DNA of 64,000 bases from assembly GCA_963691755.1 (NCBI GenBank), contig OY829366.1, positions 2,046,001 through 2,110,000 of the forward strand, in the 5' to 3' direction. Position numbers and translations under genes: made by a program. The stretch's first letter is position 1. Each line of letters starts with the position of its first letter. This DNA is from Dinoroseobacter sp013215265. GTDB lineage: Bacteria; Pseudomonadota; Alphaproteobacteria; Rhodobacterales; Rhodobacteraceae. This document shows, piece by piece, positions 8,698-16,043 of the stretch. The notes under the pieces are model-generated. The model was not told the origin of the DNA. It made no database searches and worked only from the letters and a program-made list of their open reading frames with translations.

Positions 8698-9036
8698 TCA
8701 GAGCGCGTCTTCGCCCGTTTCGCCTGTGCGGATACGAACGGCCTGCTGGACGTCCGTGATGAAGATCTTGCCGTCACCGATCTTGTCGGTCTTGGCGGCA
8801 GCTATAATGGCATCAACAGCACCATCGGTCTGGTCGTCTGCCAGCACGACTTCGATTTTCACCTTTGGCAGAAAATCCACAACGTACTCGGCACCACGAT
8901 ACAGCTCCGTATGGCCCTTCTGGCGCCCAAATCCCTTCACTTCGACGACGGAAAGGCCTTGTACGCCGATCTCTTGCAGCGCTTCCTTTACTTCGTCGAG
9001 CTTGAATGGCTTGATGATGGCCTCGATTTTTTTCAT
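8698..9036 (-). CDS. glnB: Nitrogen regulatory protein PII
   Basis: Trimeric signal protein that reads 2-oxoglutarate, ATP/ADP and, through uridylylation, glutamine. It controls GlnE and NtrB. The 112-residue sequence contains the PII N-terminal signature, the T-loop with Tyr51 in YRGAEYVVDF (uridylylation site) and the C-terminal signature TDKIGDGKIFITDV, where the B-loop binds nucleotide. It is the first gene of glnB-glnA. The leader (9037-9198) is shared with the divergent nnr gene. Confidence 0.98.
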   Translation of the reverse strand: MKKIEAIIKPFKLDEVKEALQEIGVQGLSVVEVKGFGRQKGHTELYRGAEYVVDFLPKVKIEVVLADDQTDGAVDAIIAAAKTDKIGDGKIFITDVQQAVRIRTGETGEDAL

Positions 9037-9155
9037 GCCAACGACTCCCTAAGCTCCGGCGGGACTTGAAAATCACCTCTTGTTACGCGCTACAATTCGT
9101 CAGCCGGACCGCGCAGGAAGCCAAACCCGGATTCTAACTGGTGTGCCTAATATTT

Positions 9156-9180
9156 GTGCATATGGGCGTAAAAGCGTGCA
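9156..9180. promoter_or_regulatory. Paired GTGCA elements between glnB and nnr
   Basis: Two GTGCA pentamers, 9156-9160 and 9176-9180, lie exactly 20 bp apart in the glnB-nnr divergent region. On the minus strand they read TGCAC, the NtrC half-site core. They are direct, not inverted, repeats, so assignment to NtrC is tentative. The spacing puts them on the same face of the helix. Confidence 0.25.
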
Positions 9181-9198
9181 AAATGAAAAGAGGCCGAT

Positions 9199-10776
9199 AT
9201 GCCGCCAATTCAATCTGTCCTGACTGCAGCGCAAATGCGTGATATTGAGACGTCTGCTATGAGAAGCGGTGCCGTCTCGGGTTTGGCGTTGATGGAGGTG
9301 GCCGCACGCGGCGTGGTGACAACTACGTTAAGGCACTGGCCAGAATTTGCGGTCACTTCGGGGCGTGCTGCTATTCTCTGCGGTCCGGGAAACAACGGGG
9401 GCGACGGTTACGCAATTGCGCGTTTGCTTTTCGACAAGGGATGGCAAGTTACCGTTTATGCCACCGGGGCATCCGGAACGCCTGATGCGAAGGTCAATCG
9501 GTCAGCTTGGTCCGAACTTAGTGATATTCATGATCTGGAGCGTTTCCCGACAGACCAGAGCGATTTGGCAGCATTCGATATTGTCTTTGATGCGCTTTTG
9601 GGAAACGGGCTGACCCGACCATTTGAGCGCTACGGTGCGCAACAGGCCGCGCTGGCAGAGGCGCAGCTCTCTGATCTTGGCCCGCGTGTTGTTGCAATCG
9701 ATGTGCCATCAGGTCTTTGCGCGGATAGCGGGCGCGTTCTAGGCGCTGACGGAGCAAATTTGCGGGACAGCATTCACGCAGATCTGACTGTCACATTCGA
9801 GACGCTGTGTCCCGGTCATCTTTTGGCAGACGGGCCAGAGGTTTGCGGTACAGTGCGTGTGGTCCCGCTCGGCAGAGCGGTCTCTGATGCGAGAGATATG
9901 CTGTCCGGCCCGACCATTGCAGCGCGCATTTTCTCCCCAAAGCTGGAAAACCTGCGTAAATCGCCGAATGCGCATAAATACAGCCACGGGCATGTTGCGG
10001 TCCTGACGGGCGGACTTGGACGAACAGGCGCCGCGAGATTGTCGGCGCGTGCAGCACTGCGCACGGGGGCAGGTGCTGTGACCCTCGCAGCGCCTCCTGA
10101 TGCGATGACCGAAGTTGCCTGTCATATCACCTCTGAGATGGTCAGGGTCATTGATAGCCCGCAGGATTTGTCAGCGGTGCTTGCCGACCCGCGCTTCCGG
10201 GTCGCGATCTTCGGTCCGGGTGGTGGGACGAGCCCACGTGAGGCTGAAATACTGGCTGCTCTTCTTGATCGAAATATAGCCACAGTTCTGGATGCGGATG
10301 CATTGACGCTGATCGCGGGATCGCCTGAGTTGCAAAGCTTGCTCCACGACAAATGTGTGTTAACCCCACATGATGGCGAATTCGCACGTCTTTGCCCTGA
10401 CCTTGCAGATCGCTTGAAGGCGACCGCTTTTACAGGGCCTGCATATTCTCGTCTGGACGCAACGCGCACGGCGGCGCGGCGGTTTGGGACAACACTTGTT
10501 CTGAAAGGGCCCGCTACGATTGTTGCTGCACCAGATGGTCAGGCAAAAATCCATGGCGGTTCAAACAGGCAAGCCCCTTGGCTGGCGACCGCTGGCTCAG
10601 GCGATGTGCTCGCAGGCATGATTGCAGGCCTTATGGCGAGAGGGCGAGGGTGCGCAGATGCCGCCTGCGATGCGGTGTGGTTGCATGCCGAGGCGGGACG
10701 CAGTTTTGGTGCGGGTCTGATAGCAGAAGATTTGCCTGAGGCACTTCCGGGTGTGTTTCGCAGCCTCGGGGTTTAG
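9199..10776 (+). CDS. nnr: Bifunctional NAD(P)H-hydrate epimerase / ADP-dependent NAD(P)H-hydrate dehydratase
   Basis: Repairs hydrated NADH and NADPH. The N-terminal YjeF_N domain (about residues 1-220) epimerises R- to S-hydrate. The C-terminal ribokinase-like domain (about 240-520) dehydrates the S form using ADP. Seen: the Rossmann-type CGPGNNGGDGYAIARLL near residue 60, an Asp-rich AIDVPSGLCADSG in the epimerase domain, and in the dehydratase KSPNAHKYSHGHVAVLTGG, VLTPHDGEFARL and the nucleotide/anion-hole motif TAGSGDVLAGMIAGL near 465-480. Length 525 is normal for the fused form. It is divergent from glnB; a link to nitrogen control is positional only. Confidence 0.96.
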   Translation: MPPIQSVLTAAQMRDIETSAMRSGAVSGLALMEVAARGVVTTTLRHWPEFAVTSGRAAILCGPGNNGGDGYAIARLLFDKGWQVTVYATGASGTPDAKVNRSAWSELSDIHDLERFPTDQSDLAAFDIVFDALLGNGLTRPFERYGAQQAALAEAQLSDLGPRVVAIDVPSGLCADSGRVLGADGANLRDSIHADLTVTFETLCPGHLLADGPEVCGTVRVVPLGRAVSDARDMLSGPTIAARIFSPKLENLRKSPNAHKYSHGHVAVLTGGLGRTGAARLSARAALRTGAGAVTLAAPPDAMTEVACHITSEMVRVIDSPQDLSAVLADPRFRVAIFGPGGGTSPREAEILAALLDRNIATVLDADALTLIAGSPELQSLLHDKCVLTPHDGEFARLCPDLADRLKATAFTGPAYSRLDATRTAARRFGTTLVLKGPATIVAAPDGQAKIHGGSNRQAPWLATAGSGDVLAGMIAGLMARGRGCADAACDAVWLHAEAGRSFGAGLIAEDLPEALPGVFRSLGV

Positions 10777-10797
10777 CAAGCCGCTGCTTTGTGCACG

Positions 10798-11304
10798 TCA
10801 GTGCTTCAGGAAACCGGCAATCGGATCCGCACTGCCGAGCTCAATCTCACCAGCATATAAGATCAGGGACGCTTCAAAATGCAGGCTGAACAGCCGGGCA
10901 TTGCGCATGTCCAAACGCTTTATCAGCTCACCGTCGATCAGCTTGCGCACAGACACCAAAGCTCTGGCGCGGCCAAACATCGCTTTCGCGCGCCAGTCCT
11001 TCAAAAGCACGCGTTGGCTTGGGGCCACGAAAATAGGCGAGCCTTCTGAAGAAGCTCCAAGCGCTTCGGGGGTAATGCGCACCACTTCGCCATGGGGAAG
11101 CAACCGCTGCGTTGCGAAGGCTACGCGTTGTAATCCGCGCTCGCGTGTCACAAGCCGCATGCCCGCAGCAATATCCTCGACTTTTACCAACCCGCGCGCG
11201 GTCAGCACCTCTGTGCCTTCGACAAGGCCACCCAAGTGCAAGGCACTTCCGCCTAAACGCCGCTTATCGGGCGTCGCTTCTGGTTTTGATCTGTCTTCGG
11301 ACAT
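10798..11304 (-). CDS. Hint-domain protein (Hint_2 type), no catalytic Cys visible
   Basis: A 168-residue protein consisting almost entirely of a Hedgehog/intein-like (Hint) domain: LVEGTEVLTARGLVKVEDI, then MRLVTRERG, then PIFVAPSQRVLL, which is the usual [T/S]-x-x-H-type block region with Gln instead of His here. The C-terminal part has FSLHFEASLILYAGEIELGS. Rhodobacteraceae carry many such domains, usually at the end of secreted or RTX-like proteins. This one is free-standing with a short charged N-terminus and no signal peptide. The position where Hint domains have Cys1 (just before xGT) reads Leu-Val-Glu, so self-splicing or autocleavage looks impossible; a structural or remnant role is inferred. 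Confidence 0.75.
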   Translation of the reverse strand: MSEDRSKPEATPDKRRLGGSALHLGGLVEGTEVLTARGLVKVEDIAAGMRLVTRERGLQRVAFATQRLLPHGEVVRITPEALGASSEGSPIFVAPSQRVLLKDWRAKAMFGRARALVSVRKLIDGELIKRLDMRNARLFSLHFEASLILYAGEIELGSADPIAGFLKH

Positions 11305-11516
11305 TCGTGTTTGGCAGCTCGAACAGTCGTAAGGATTCTGTCAAATTTATCAAATCCGATACGATTGTTAATTGAAAAGCAGCTATGCGGCCAAATTCAG
11401 CTGACTGTACATCATATCCGATGCATTTTTGCCCTCGCATCACCCGAAACGCTTTGCTAAAGGAACGCAACTTTGAGCGTCCCCTGTAACAAGCGGAAAC
11501 TCGAACAGTGTTTTTA

Positions 11517-11601
11517 GCGGGTGTGGCGAAATTGGTAGACGCACCAGATTTAGGTTCTGGCGCCGCAAGGCGTGGGGGTTCAAGTCCCTCCACCCGCACC
11601 A
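11517..11601 (+). tRNA. tRNA-Leu (anticodon UAG)
   Basis: An 85-nt class II tRNA. The acceptor stem is GCGGGTG pairing with CACCCGC, discriminator A and an encoded CCA end. The D loop contains AATTGGTAGACG, the anticodon arm is CCAGA-TTTAGGT-TCTGG with anticodon TAG (reads CUN Leu codons), there is a long variable arm (CGCCGCAAGGCGT) and the T arm GGGGGTTCAAGTCCCTCC. The trigger factor start codon follows 26 nt after the CCA, so the two are probably co-transcribed and separated by tRNA 3' processing. Confidence 0.98.
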
Positions 11602-11627
11602 AAGATGAACGTGAGGACAAGGACGCA

Positions 11628-12953
11628 ATGGAAGTCACCGAAACCCTGAACGAAGGGCTTAAGCGCGCCTACAACATCAAAGTACCGGCTGCTGAGCTTG
11701 ACGTGAAAGTCAATGAGAAGCTGACCGAGGCACAGCCTGACATCGAGATGAAAGGTTTCCGCAAGGGTAAAGTGCCGATGGCGCTGCTGAAAAAGCAGTT
11801 TGGCCCACGCCTTTTGGGTGAGGCGATGCAGGAAACCGTCGATGGGGCGATGTCCAAGCATTTCGAAGAAACGGGCGATCGTCCTGCGATGCAGCCCGAT
11901 GTCAAAATGACCAACGAAGATTGGAAAGAAGGCGACGACATCGAGGTCGCGATGACCTACGAGCGCCTGCCTGACGTTCCTGAGGCCGATTTCAGCGGTG
12001 TGAAGCTGGAAAAGATGGTTGTGAAGGTTTCGGACGAGGATCTGGACGAAGCTCTGAAAAACCTCGCAAGCTCTGCCAAGACCTTCGCCGATAAAGACGG
12101 CGCAGCCGAAATGGGCGACCAGGTGACTTTCGACTTCCTCGGCAAAGTGGATGGCGAGGCCTTTGAAGGCGGTGCATCGGAAGACTTCCCGCTGGAGCTG
12201 GGCTCTGGACAGTTCATCCCAGGGTTTGAAGAAGGCCTTGTTGGCGTGAAGGTTGGCGACGAGAAAAACGTCGAAGTCACCTTTCCTGAGGAGTATCAAG
12301 CCGAGCATCTTGCCGGAAAAGCTGCAATCTTTGAGTGCAAGGTCAAAGCAGTCAAATCCCCTGCTGAGGCAGAGATCGATGACGAGATGGCCAAGCAGTT
12401 TGGCGCCGAAGATCTCGAAGCCTTGAAGGGTCAGCTGACCGAGCGTCTGGGTGCAGAGTACGCCCAAGCCTCGCGGGCGATCATGAAGCGCTCACTGCTT
12501 GATGAGCTGGACACACTGGTCAAGTTCGACCTCCCCCCGTCTTTGGTGGAAGCCGAAGCAGGTCAGATCGCGCATCAGCTTTGGCACGAAGAAAACCCCG
12601 ACGTTGAGGGCCACGATCACCCCGAGATCGAGCCTACCGAAGAGCACAATGAATTGGCTGAACGCCGCGTGCGCCTTGGTCTTTTACTGGCTGAGCTTGG
12701 TCAGAAAAACGAGATCGATGTGACCGACGCGGAGATGTCTCAAGCGGTCATGGCGCAAGCGCGTCAGTACCCGGGTCAGGAACGTGAGTTCTTTGAGTTT
12801 GTGCAGAAAAACGCGCAAATTCAGCAGCAGTTGCGCGCGCCGATCTTTGAAGACAAAGTGGTTGATTACATTTTTGAGCTTGCGAGTGTTTCTGAAAAAG
12901 AAGTCACCAAAGACGAGCTGAAAGAAGCGGTCGAGGCGCAGGACGAAGACTAA
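11628..12953 (+). CDS. tig: Trigger factor (ribosome-associated chaperone, PPIase)
   Basis: Binds the ribosome exit tunnel and shields nascent chains. The 441-residue length is typical. The N-terminal ribosome-binding domain holds the tail of the GFRKGKVP signature (residues ~44-51). The FKBP-type PPIase domain (about 150-240) has GDQVTFDFLGKVDGEAF and FPLELGSGQFIPGFEEGL. The C-terminal helical arms follow to residue ~430, ending in an acidic tail. The ATG at 11628 follows GTGAGGACAAGGA; the open frame runs upstream through the tRNA gene and cannot be coding there. A strong terminator follows. In alphaproteobacteria tig often lies near clpP, but not here. Confidence 0.97.
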   Translation: MEVTETLNEGLKRAYNIKVPAAELDVKVNEKLTEAQPDIEMKGFRKGKVPMALLKKQFGPRLLGEAMQETVDGAMSKHFEETGDRPAMQPDVKMTNEDWKEGDDIEVAMTYERLPDVPEADFSGVKLEKMVVKVSDEDLDEALKNLASSAKTFADKDGAAEMGDQVTFDFLGKVDGEAFEGGASEDFPLELGSGQFIPGFEEGLVGVKVGDEKNVEVTFPEEYQAEHLAGKAAIFECKVKAVKSPAEAEIDDEMAKQFGAEDLEALKGQLTERLGAEYAQASRAIMKRSLLDELDTLVKFDLPPSLVEAEAGQIAHQLWHEENPDVEGHDHPEIEPTEEHNELAERRVRLGLLLAELGQKNEIDVTDAEMSQAVMAQARQYPGQEREFFEFVQKNAQIQQQLRAPIFEDKVVDYIFELASVSEKEVTKDELKEAVEAQDED

Positions 12954-12975
12954 GCTCCGTTCTCAGTAACATTTG

Positions 12976-13002
12976 AAAGGCCGCTCAACGGGCGGCCTTT
13001 TT
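12976..13002. terminator. Intrinsic terminator after tig
   Basis: AAAGGCCGC and GCGGCCTTTTT form a 9-bp stem with a 7-nt loop and a T run on the plus strand. It abuts the stop of the convergent outer-membrane-like gene and may act in both directions. Confidence 0.85.
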
Positions 13003-13646
13003 CAATTCGGCAGGTCAAATTGGACTCCGAAATACAAGCCAAGTTGATCCATTTGATGCTCTATCGCCGCGCCTGTGCTGCCGCGTCTTGGCGCAGGATG
13101 AACGCTATAGCGCAGTTCTGCAAAACGATTGACCCCGGGGCGTGAATTCCAGATCCCACGCAGTGCAATCATTCCAAAAGGTTCACGGTCAATATCAGAG
13201 CGCCGGTTTGCACTTTCGACGACGCTCAGATTAAGTCGGCGGACGCCTGCACCTAATCCCAGCTGAGCGTGAAACTTTTTCCGTCTGAGAACAGTTGTAT
13301 AAGCTGCCAAGCTGATCTGTTGGCGTCCTATGACATGGTGCCGCGTCCCAATCTGATGATGCCCTGTCGCAGAGACGCGGGCCTCGAGCTCAAAATCAAT
13401 GGTCCGGCTCCAGATCTGGCTATGGTGGCCAATCCCGAGGCCAATATCGGCGTTTATGTGGTGAAAGCGATCGCTGATTTGGAACGCTCCGCCAAAGGCC
13501 CTCGTATCGATCTGACTGCTGGCGAGACCGATACCCACGGATGGTGCGATGTACAAATCGGCGCGTGCTGTATCGACCCAAAGACTTAAGCTAAGCATTA
13601 AGGCCACCGTACATGTTCCGAAGCGGCCAACGATATGTAAGAACAT
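13002..13646 (-). CDS. Predicted outer-membrane beta-barrel protein
   Basis: A 214-residue exported protein. The first ~29 residues form a signal peptide (hydrophobic VALMLSLSLWV ending near ARA). The rest is a series of alternating amphipathic strands: DLYIAPSVGIGLASSQ, HINADIGLGIGHH, IDFELEARVSATG, RQQISLAAYTTV, FHAQLGLGAGVRRLNLSV, FGMIALRGIWN, RFAELRYSVHP, and the C-terminal LGLYFGVQFDLPN. Such strand density with His-rich turns is typical of small 8-stranded porin-like barrels (OmpA/OmpW size class). The terminal residue is Asn rather than the aromatic residue usual for BAM substrates, although FDL lies just before it. I do not recognise a specific family; function unknown. Confidence 0.7.
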   Translation of the reverse strand: MFLHIVGRFGTCTVALMLSLSLWVDTARADLYIAPSVGIGLASSQIDTRAFGGAFQISDRFHHINADIGLGIGHHSQIWSRTIDFELEARVSATGHHQIGTRHHVIGRQQISLAAYTTVLRRKKFHAQLGLGAGVRRLNLSVVESANRRSDIDREPFGMIALRGIWNSRPGVNRFAELRYSVHPAPRRGSTGAAIEHQMDQLGLYFGVQFDLPN

Positions 13647-13744
13647 ATTTCTCTTCCTCAGTCGGCCCCCGGGAAGACATTAATATCTTGAGGGTTTGGA
13701 CGGCACTGGGAAGGTTTGCGTGAGGTTAATGTATCTTGGTAACG

Positions 13745-13780
13745 TGATAAAAAAATAGCGCAAGATCAGCATCTTGCGCC
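13745..13780 (-). terminator. Intrinsic terminator of the 167-residue secreted-protein gene
   Basis: GCGCAAGAT (13758-13766) pairs with ATCTTGCGC (13771-13779) around a 4-nt loop. On the minus strand the stem is followed by TATTTTTTTATC. It lies about 55 bp below the stop at 13835. Confidence 0.85.
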
Positions 13781-13834
13781 ATTAAGCAAAATTTGAATTG
13801 TTTTGTTTTGGGCAGGCCGGAAACCTCGCCTTTG

Positions 13835-14338
13835 TTAACGGTAAAAGGTTTCGAGGTTTAGCGTGGCATCGCAAACTGATCCGTCATACGTGCCAACCCA
13901 GACATCGATACGACCATTGGCTGGGCGCGTAAGCGAAATGCGCGGATCGCCAGGGGAGCTCGTGTTGTCATCATCGTCATAATACCAGCTCGTCGATCCA
14001 GTATTGATCAAGAGCACAGCATCACAGGCGCTGACCACATCGATCACAAGCTGATAGCGCCCCATGCCAGACAGCGTGAACGAAAAATCCGGGTTGCTCG
14101 TGACGTATCCATCGCCACGGTCGGTGCGTGGGCGTACGTTTCCGCAGTTTGGAATCCGCTGGTTGCCGCCAGCTTGTAGGCTAAAAGATTGTCTTTGGAA
14201 GAGCTGGTCACCGGTTGCCGAGTAGGTACCGTAGGTGTCTGCAAGGTTAGGGTTAGGGCAGGCTGCTGCCATGTTCGCTGCTGTAAAACCAAGCGCAACG
14301 ATCGCGCCGGTCAAAAGCGCTTTAAACGACGATATCAT
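13835..14338 (-). CDS. Secreted Cys-containing protein of unknown function
   Basis: A 167-residue protein with a signal peptide (hydrophobic stretch through ALGFTAANMAAA, cleavage likely before CPNPN). The mature part has four Cys (one at the N-terminal end, NCGNV, SACDAV and SVCDAT), consistent with two disulfides. A beta-rich C-terminal half carries an acidic cluster YYDDDDN and ends with GRIDVWVGTYDGSVCDATLNLETFYR. This ending resembles the PPC-like beta-sandwich proteins common in marine alphaproteobacteria, but the similarity is from memory of the pattern only. It has its own terminator and is separated from rplI by another, so it is monocistronic. Role unknown. Confidence 0.7.
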   Translation of the reverse strand: MISSFKALLTGAIVALGFTAANMAAACPNPNLADTYGTYSATGDQLFQRQSFSLQAGGNQRIPNCGNVRPRTDRGDGYVTSNPDFSFTLSGMGRYQLVIDVVSACDAVLLINTGSTSWYYDDDDNTSSPGDPRISLTRPANGRIDVWVGTYDGSVCDATLNLETFYR

Positions 14339-14419
14339 AATACATTCTCCTCTTGTCCCTCGATAGTCTAAGCGGGACAGGGCGGAAATTGAAAGATATT
14401 TTCTATTTTTGTAGGGGCC

Positions 14420-14452
14420 CTAAAAAAAGCGCCGCGCTTTTGGGCGCGGCGC
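14420..14452 (-). terminator. Intrinsic terminator of the rpsF-rpsR-rplI operon
   Basis: GCGCCGCGC (14429-14437) pairs perfectly with GCGCGGCGC (14444-14452). On the minus strand the stem is followed by TTTTTTTA. It lies 26 bp after the rplI stop. Confidence 0.9.
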
Positions 14453-14477
14453 AAATTTAGTCTTCGTATTTTAAGAC

Positions 14478-15104
14478 TTAGTCTTCGTCGTTGCTTTCAG
14501 CTTCTTCGGGAGCATCGCCAGATGATGGACCTTCATCATCTTCGAGACCTGCAGCACCGATATCTTCAAAAAGCTCTGCGATCTCGAATTCAGCTTCGGC
14601 TTCGGCTTCGGCTGCGAGTTCCTGAATCGACTTACCTGAGGCCTGAAGTTCGGCCTCTTCGATCGAGCGTGCCACGTTCAGCGCGATCACAGCCTCAACC
14701 TCGGGGTGCAAAACCACAGACACCTCGTGAAGACCCAGTTCCTTGATTGGGCGTGGGATCACAACCTGCTTGCGGTCCAAAGAGTATCCATCCTGGGTCG
14801 CAACGTCGGCAGCGTCACGTGTGGTAACCGAGCCATAAAGCGCACCTGCGTCAGATGCAGAACGAATCACAACGAACTGCTGACCGTTCAGGCGCGCTGC
14901 CAGATCTTCAGCCTCTTTCTTGCTTTCCAGATTGCGTGCTTCCAGCTGCGCTTTCTGGTTTTCAAAAGTTTCGATGTTGGCTTTCGAGGCGCTCAGCGCC
15001 TTGCCCTGTGGCAGCAGATAGTTGCGTGCGTAGCCGTTCTTGACGTCCACAACATCGCCCATCTGGCCCAGCTTTGCGACGCGTTCGAGTAGGATAACTT
15101 GCAT
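14478..15104 (-). CDS. rplI: 50S ribosomal protein L9
   Basis: Binds 23S rRNA near the L1 stalk base. The 208 residues begin with the L9 signature MQVILLERVAKLGQMGDVVDVKNGYARNYLLP-type start (N domain about 1-50), a long connecting helix with KAQLEARNLESKKEAEDLAARL, and a C domain about 80-150 with GALYGSVTTRDAAD. The last ~50 residues are a Glu/Asp/Ala-rich acidic tail, an extension found in Rhodobacteraceae L9 and absent from E. coli L9 (149 residues). It is last in rpsF-rpsR-rplI, 11 bp after rpsR. Confidence 0.98.
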   Translation of the reverse strand: MQVILLERVAKLGQMGDVVDVKNGYARNYLLPQGKALSASKANIETFENQKAQLEARNLESKKEAEDLAARLNGQQFVVIRSASDAGALYGSVTTRDAADVATQDGYSLDRKQVVIPRPIKELGLHEVSVVLHPEVEAVIALNVARSIEEAELQASGKSIQELAAEAEAEAEFEIAELFEDIGAAGLEDDEGPSSGDAPEEAESNDED

Positions 15105-15115
15105 AAGTCTTCTCC

Positions 15116-15343
15116 TTACTTCACGGCGTATGGCAGCAGGGCGAGGAAGCGGGCGCGCTTGATGGCGCGGGCCAGTTCACGCTGCTTCTTTGCCGACACT
15201 GCGGTGATGCGGGATGGAACGATTTTGCCGCGCTCAGAAATGTAACGCTGCAAAAGACGGACGTCTTTATAATCGATCTTTGGTGCATTGTCGCCGGAGA
15301 AAGGGCAGACCTTACGGCGGCGGAAAAATGGTTTGCTAGCCAT
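15116..15343 (-). CDS. rpsR: 30S ribosomal protein S18
   Basis: Small basic protein of the 30S platform that pairs with S6. The 75 residues show FRRRKVCPFSGDNAP at the N-terminus and the conserved DYKDVRLLQRYISERGKIVPSRITAVSAKKQRELARAIKRAR region, given here only as its location (residues 24-65). Middle gene of the three-gene operon, 25 bp after rpsF. Confidence 0.98.
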   Translation of the reverse strand: MASKPFFRRRKVCPFSGDNAPKIDYKDVRLLQRYISERGKIVPSRITAVSAKKQRELARAIKRARFLALLPYAVK

Positions 15344-15368
15344 ATCTTACAATCCTTTCTTGAAGCGA

Positions 15369-15731
15369 TCAGCGACGTTCACGGCGGTCGCCGCGATCAC
15401 CGCGCTCGTCGCGCTTTTGCATCTGGATGGAGGGACCTTCTGCGTGCTCGTCGACCTTGATGGTCAGCACGCGCATCACGTCATCATGCAGGCGCATCAG
15501 ACGTTCCATTTCCTGCACGGCAGGGGCTGGGGCGTCGGATTTCAGAAAGGCGTAATGGCCTTTGCGGTTCTTGTTGATCTTATAGGCCATCGTCTTGAGG
15601 CCCCAGTATTCGGATTCAACCATCTTGCCACCATTGTCGGCGAGGACGGTTCCGAAATGCTCGACCAGACCTTCAGCTTGTGTGTTCGACAAGTCCTGGC
15701 GCGCAATAAAGACATGCTCGTAAAGCGGCAT
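15369..15731 (-). CDS. rpsF: 30S ribosomal protein S6
   Basis: Platform protein that binds S18 and 16S rRNA. The 120 residues start MPLYEHVFIARQDLS and include the YWGLKTMAYKINKNRKGHY region (about 43-61) typical of S6. A short Arg/Asp-rich tail (RGDRGDRRERR) replaces the Glu tail that RimK extends in E. coli. First gene of rpsF-rpsR-rplI; a promoter candidate lies about 105-130 bp upstream. Confidence 0.98.
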   Translation of the reverse strand: MPLYEHVFIARQDLSNTQAEGLVEHFGTVLADNGGKMVESEYWGLKTMAYKINKNRKGHYAFLKSDAPAPAVQEMERLMRLHDDVMRVLTIKVDEHAEGPSIQMQKRDERGDRGDRRERR

Positions 15732-15833
15732 GCGATTTCCTTTGTCTTCGGGCGGGTTTCACCAGGCGGCACTGTCAAGGTCCCGGGCCGCCCTCGAGGG
15801 ACCACGCGGATCAAGTGAGGATGGGACCGGGCC

Positions 15834-15861
15834 GCTATAACGCCTTGTGAACGCGATGCAA
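15834..15861 (-). promoter_or_regulatory. Promoter candidate for rpsF operon
   Basis: On the minus strand TTGCAT (-35) and TATAGC (-10) are 16 bp apart, about 100 bp ahead of rpsF. The whole gap 15732-16043 (about 310 bp) between rpsF and the divergent collagen-like gene shows no other gene or clear structure. Confidence 0.4.
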
Positions 15862-16043
15862 GCCCAGTGTGCAATTTCCCAATCCAATGAGGACAAGATT
15901 GCCCAATCTATAACGCAAGATGGACCCATCCTCGCCACAAAGATCTGAAAATCTCCACCTGCATCGGATCAGAAATGCCGTTGTGGTTGCTCGGCCAACG
16001 GTCGTTCTGCGGCCAACCGATCGAATGAGTGGTTGAGAGTGCA

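Noticed and set aside
11580..12467. 295-codon minus-strand frame opposite tig
   Set aside because: Shadow of the trigger factor gene with no recognisable domain.
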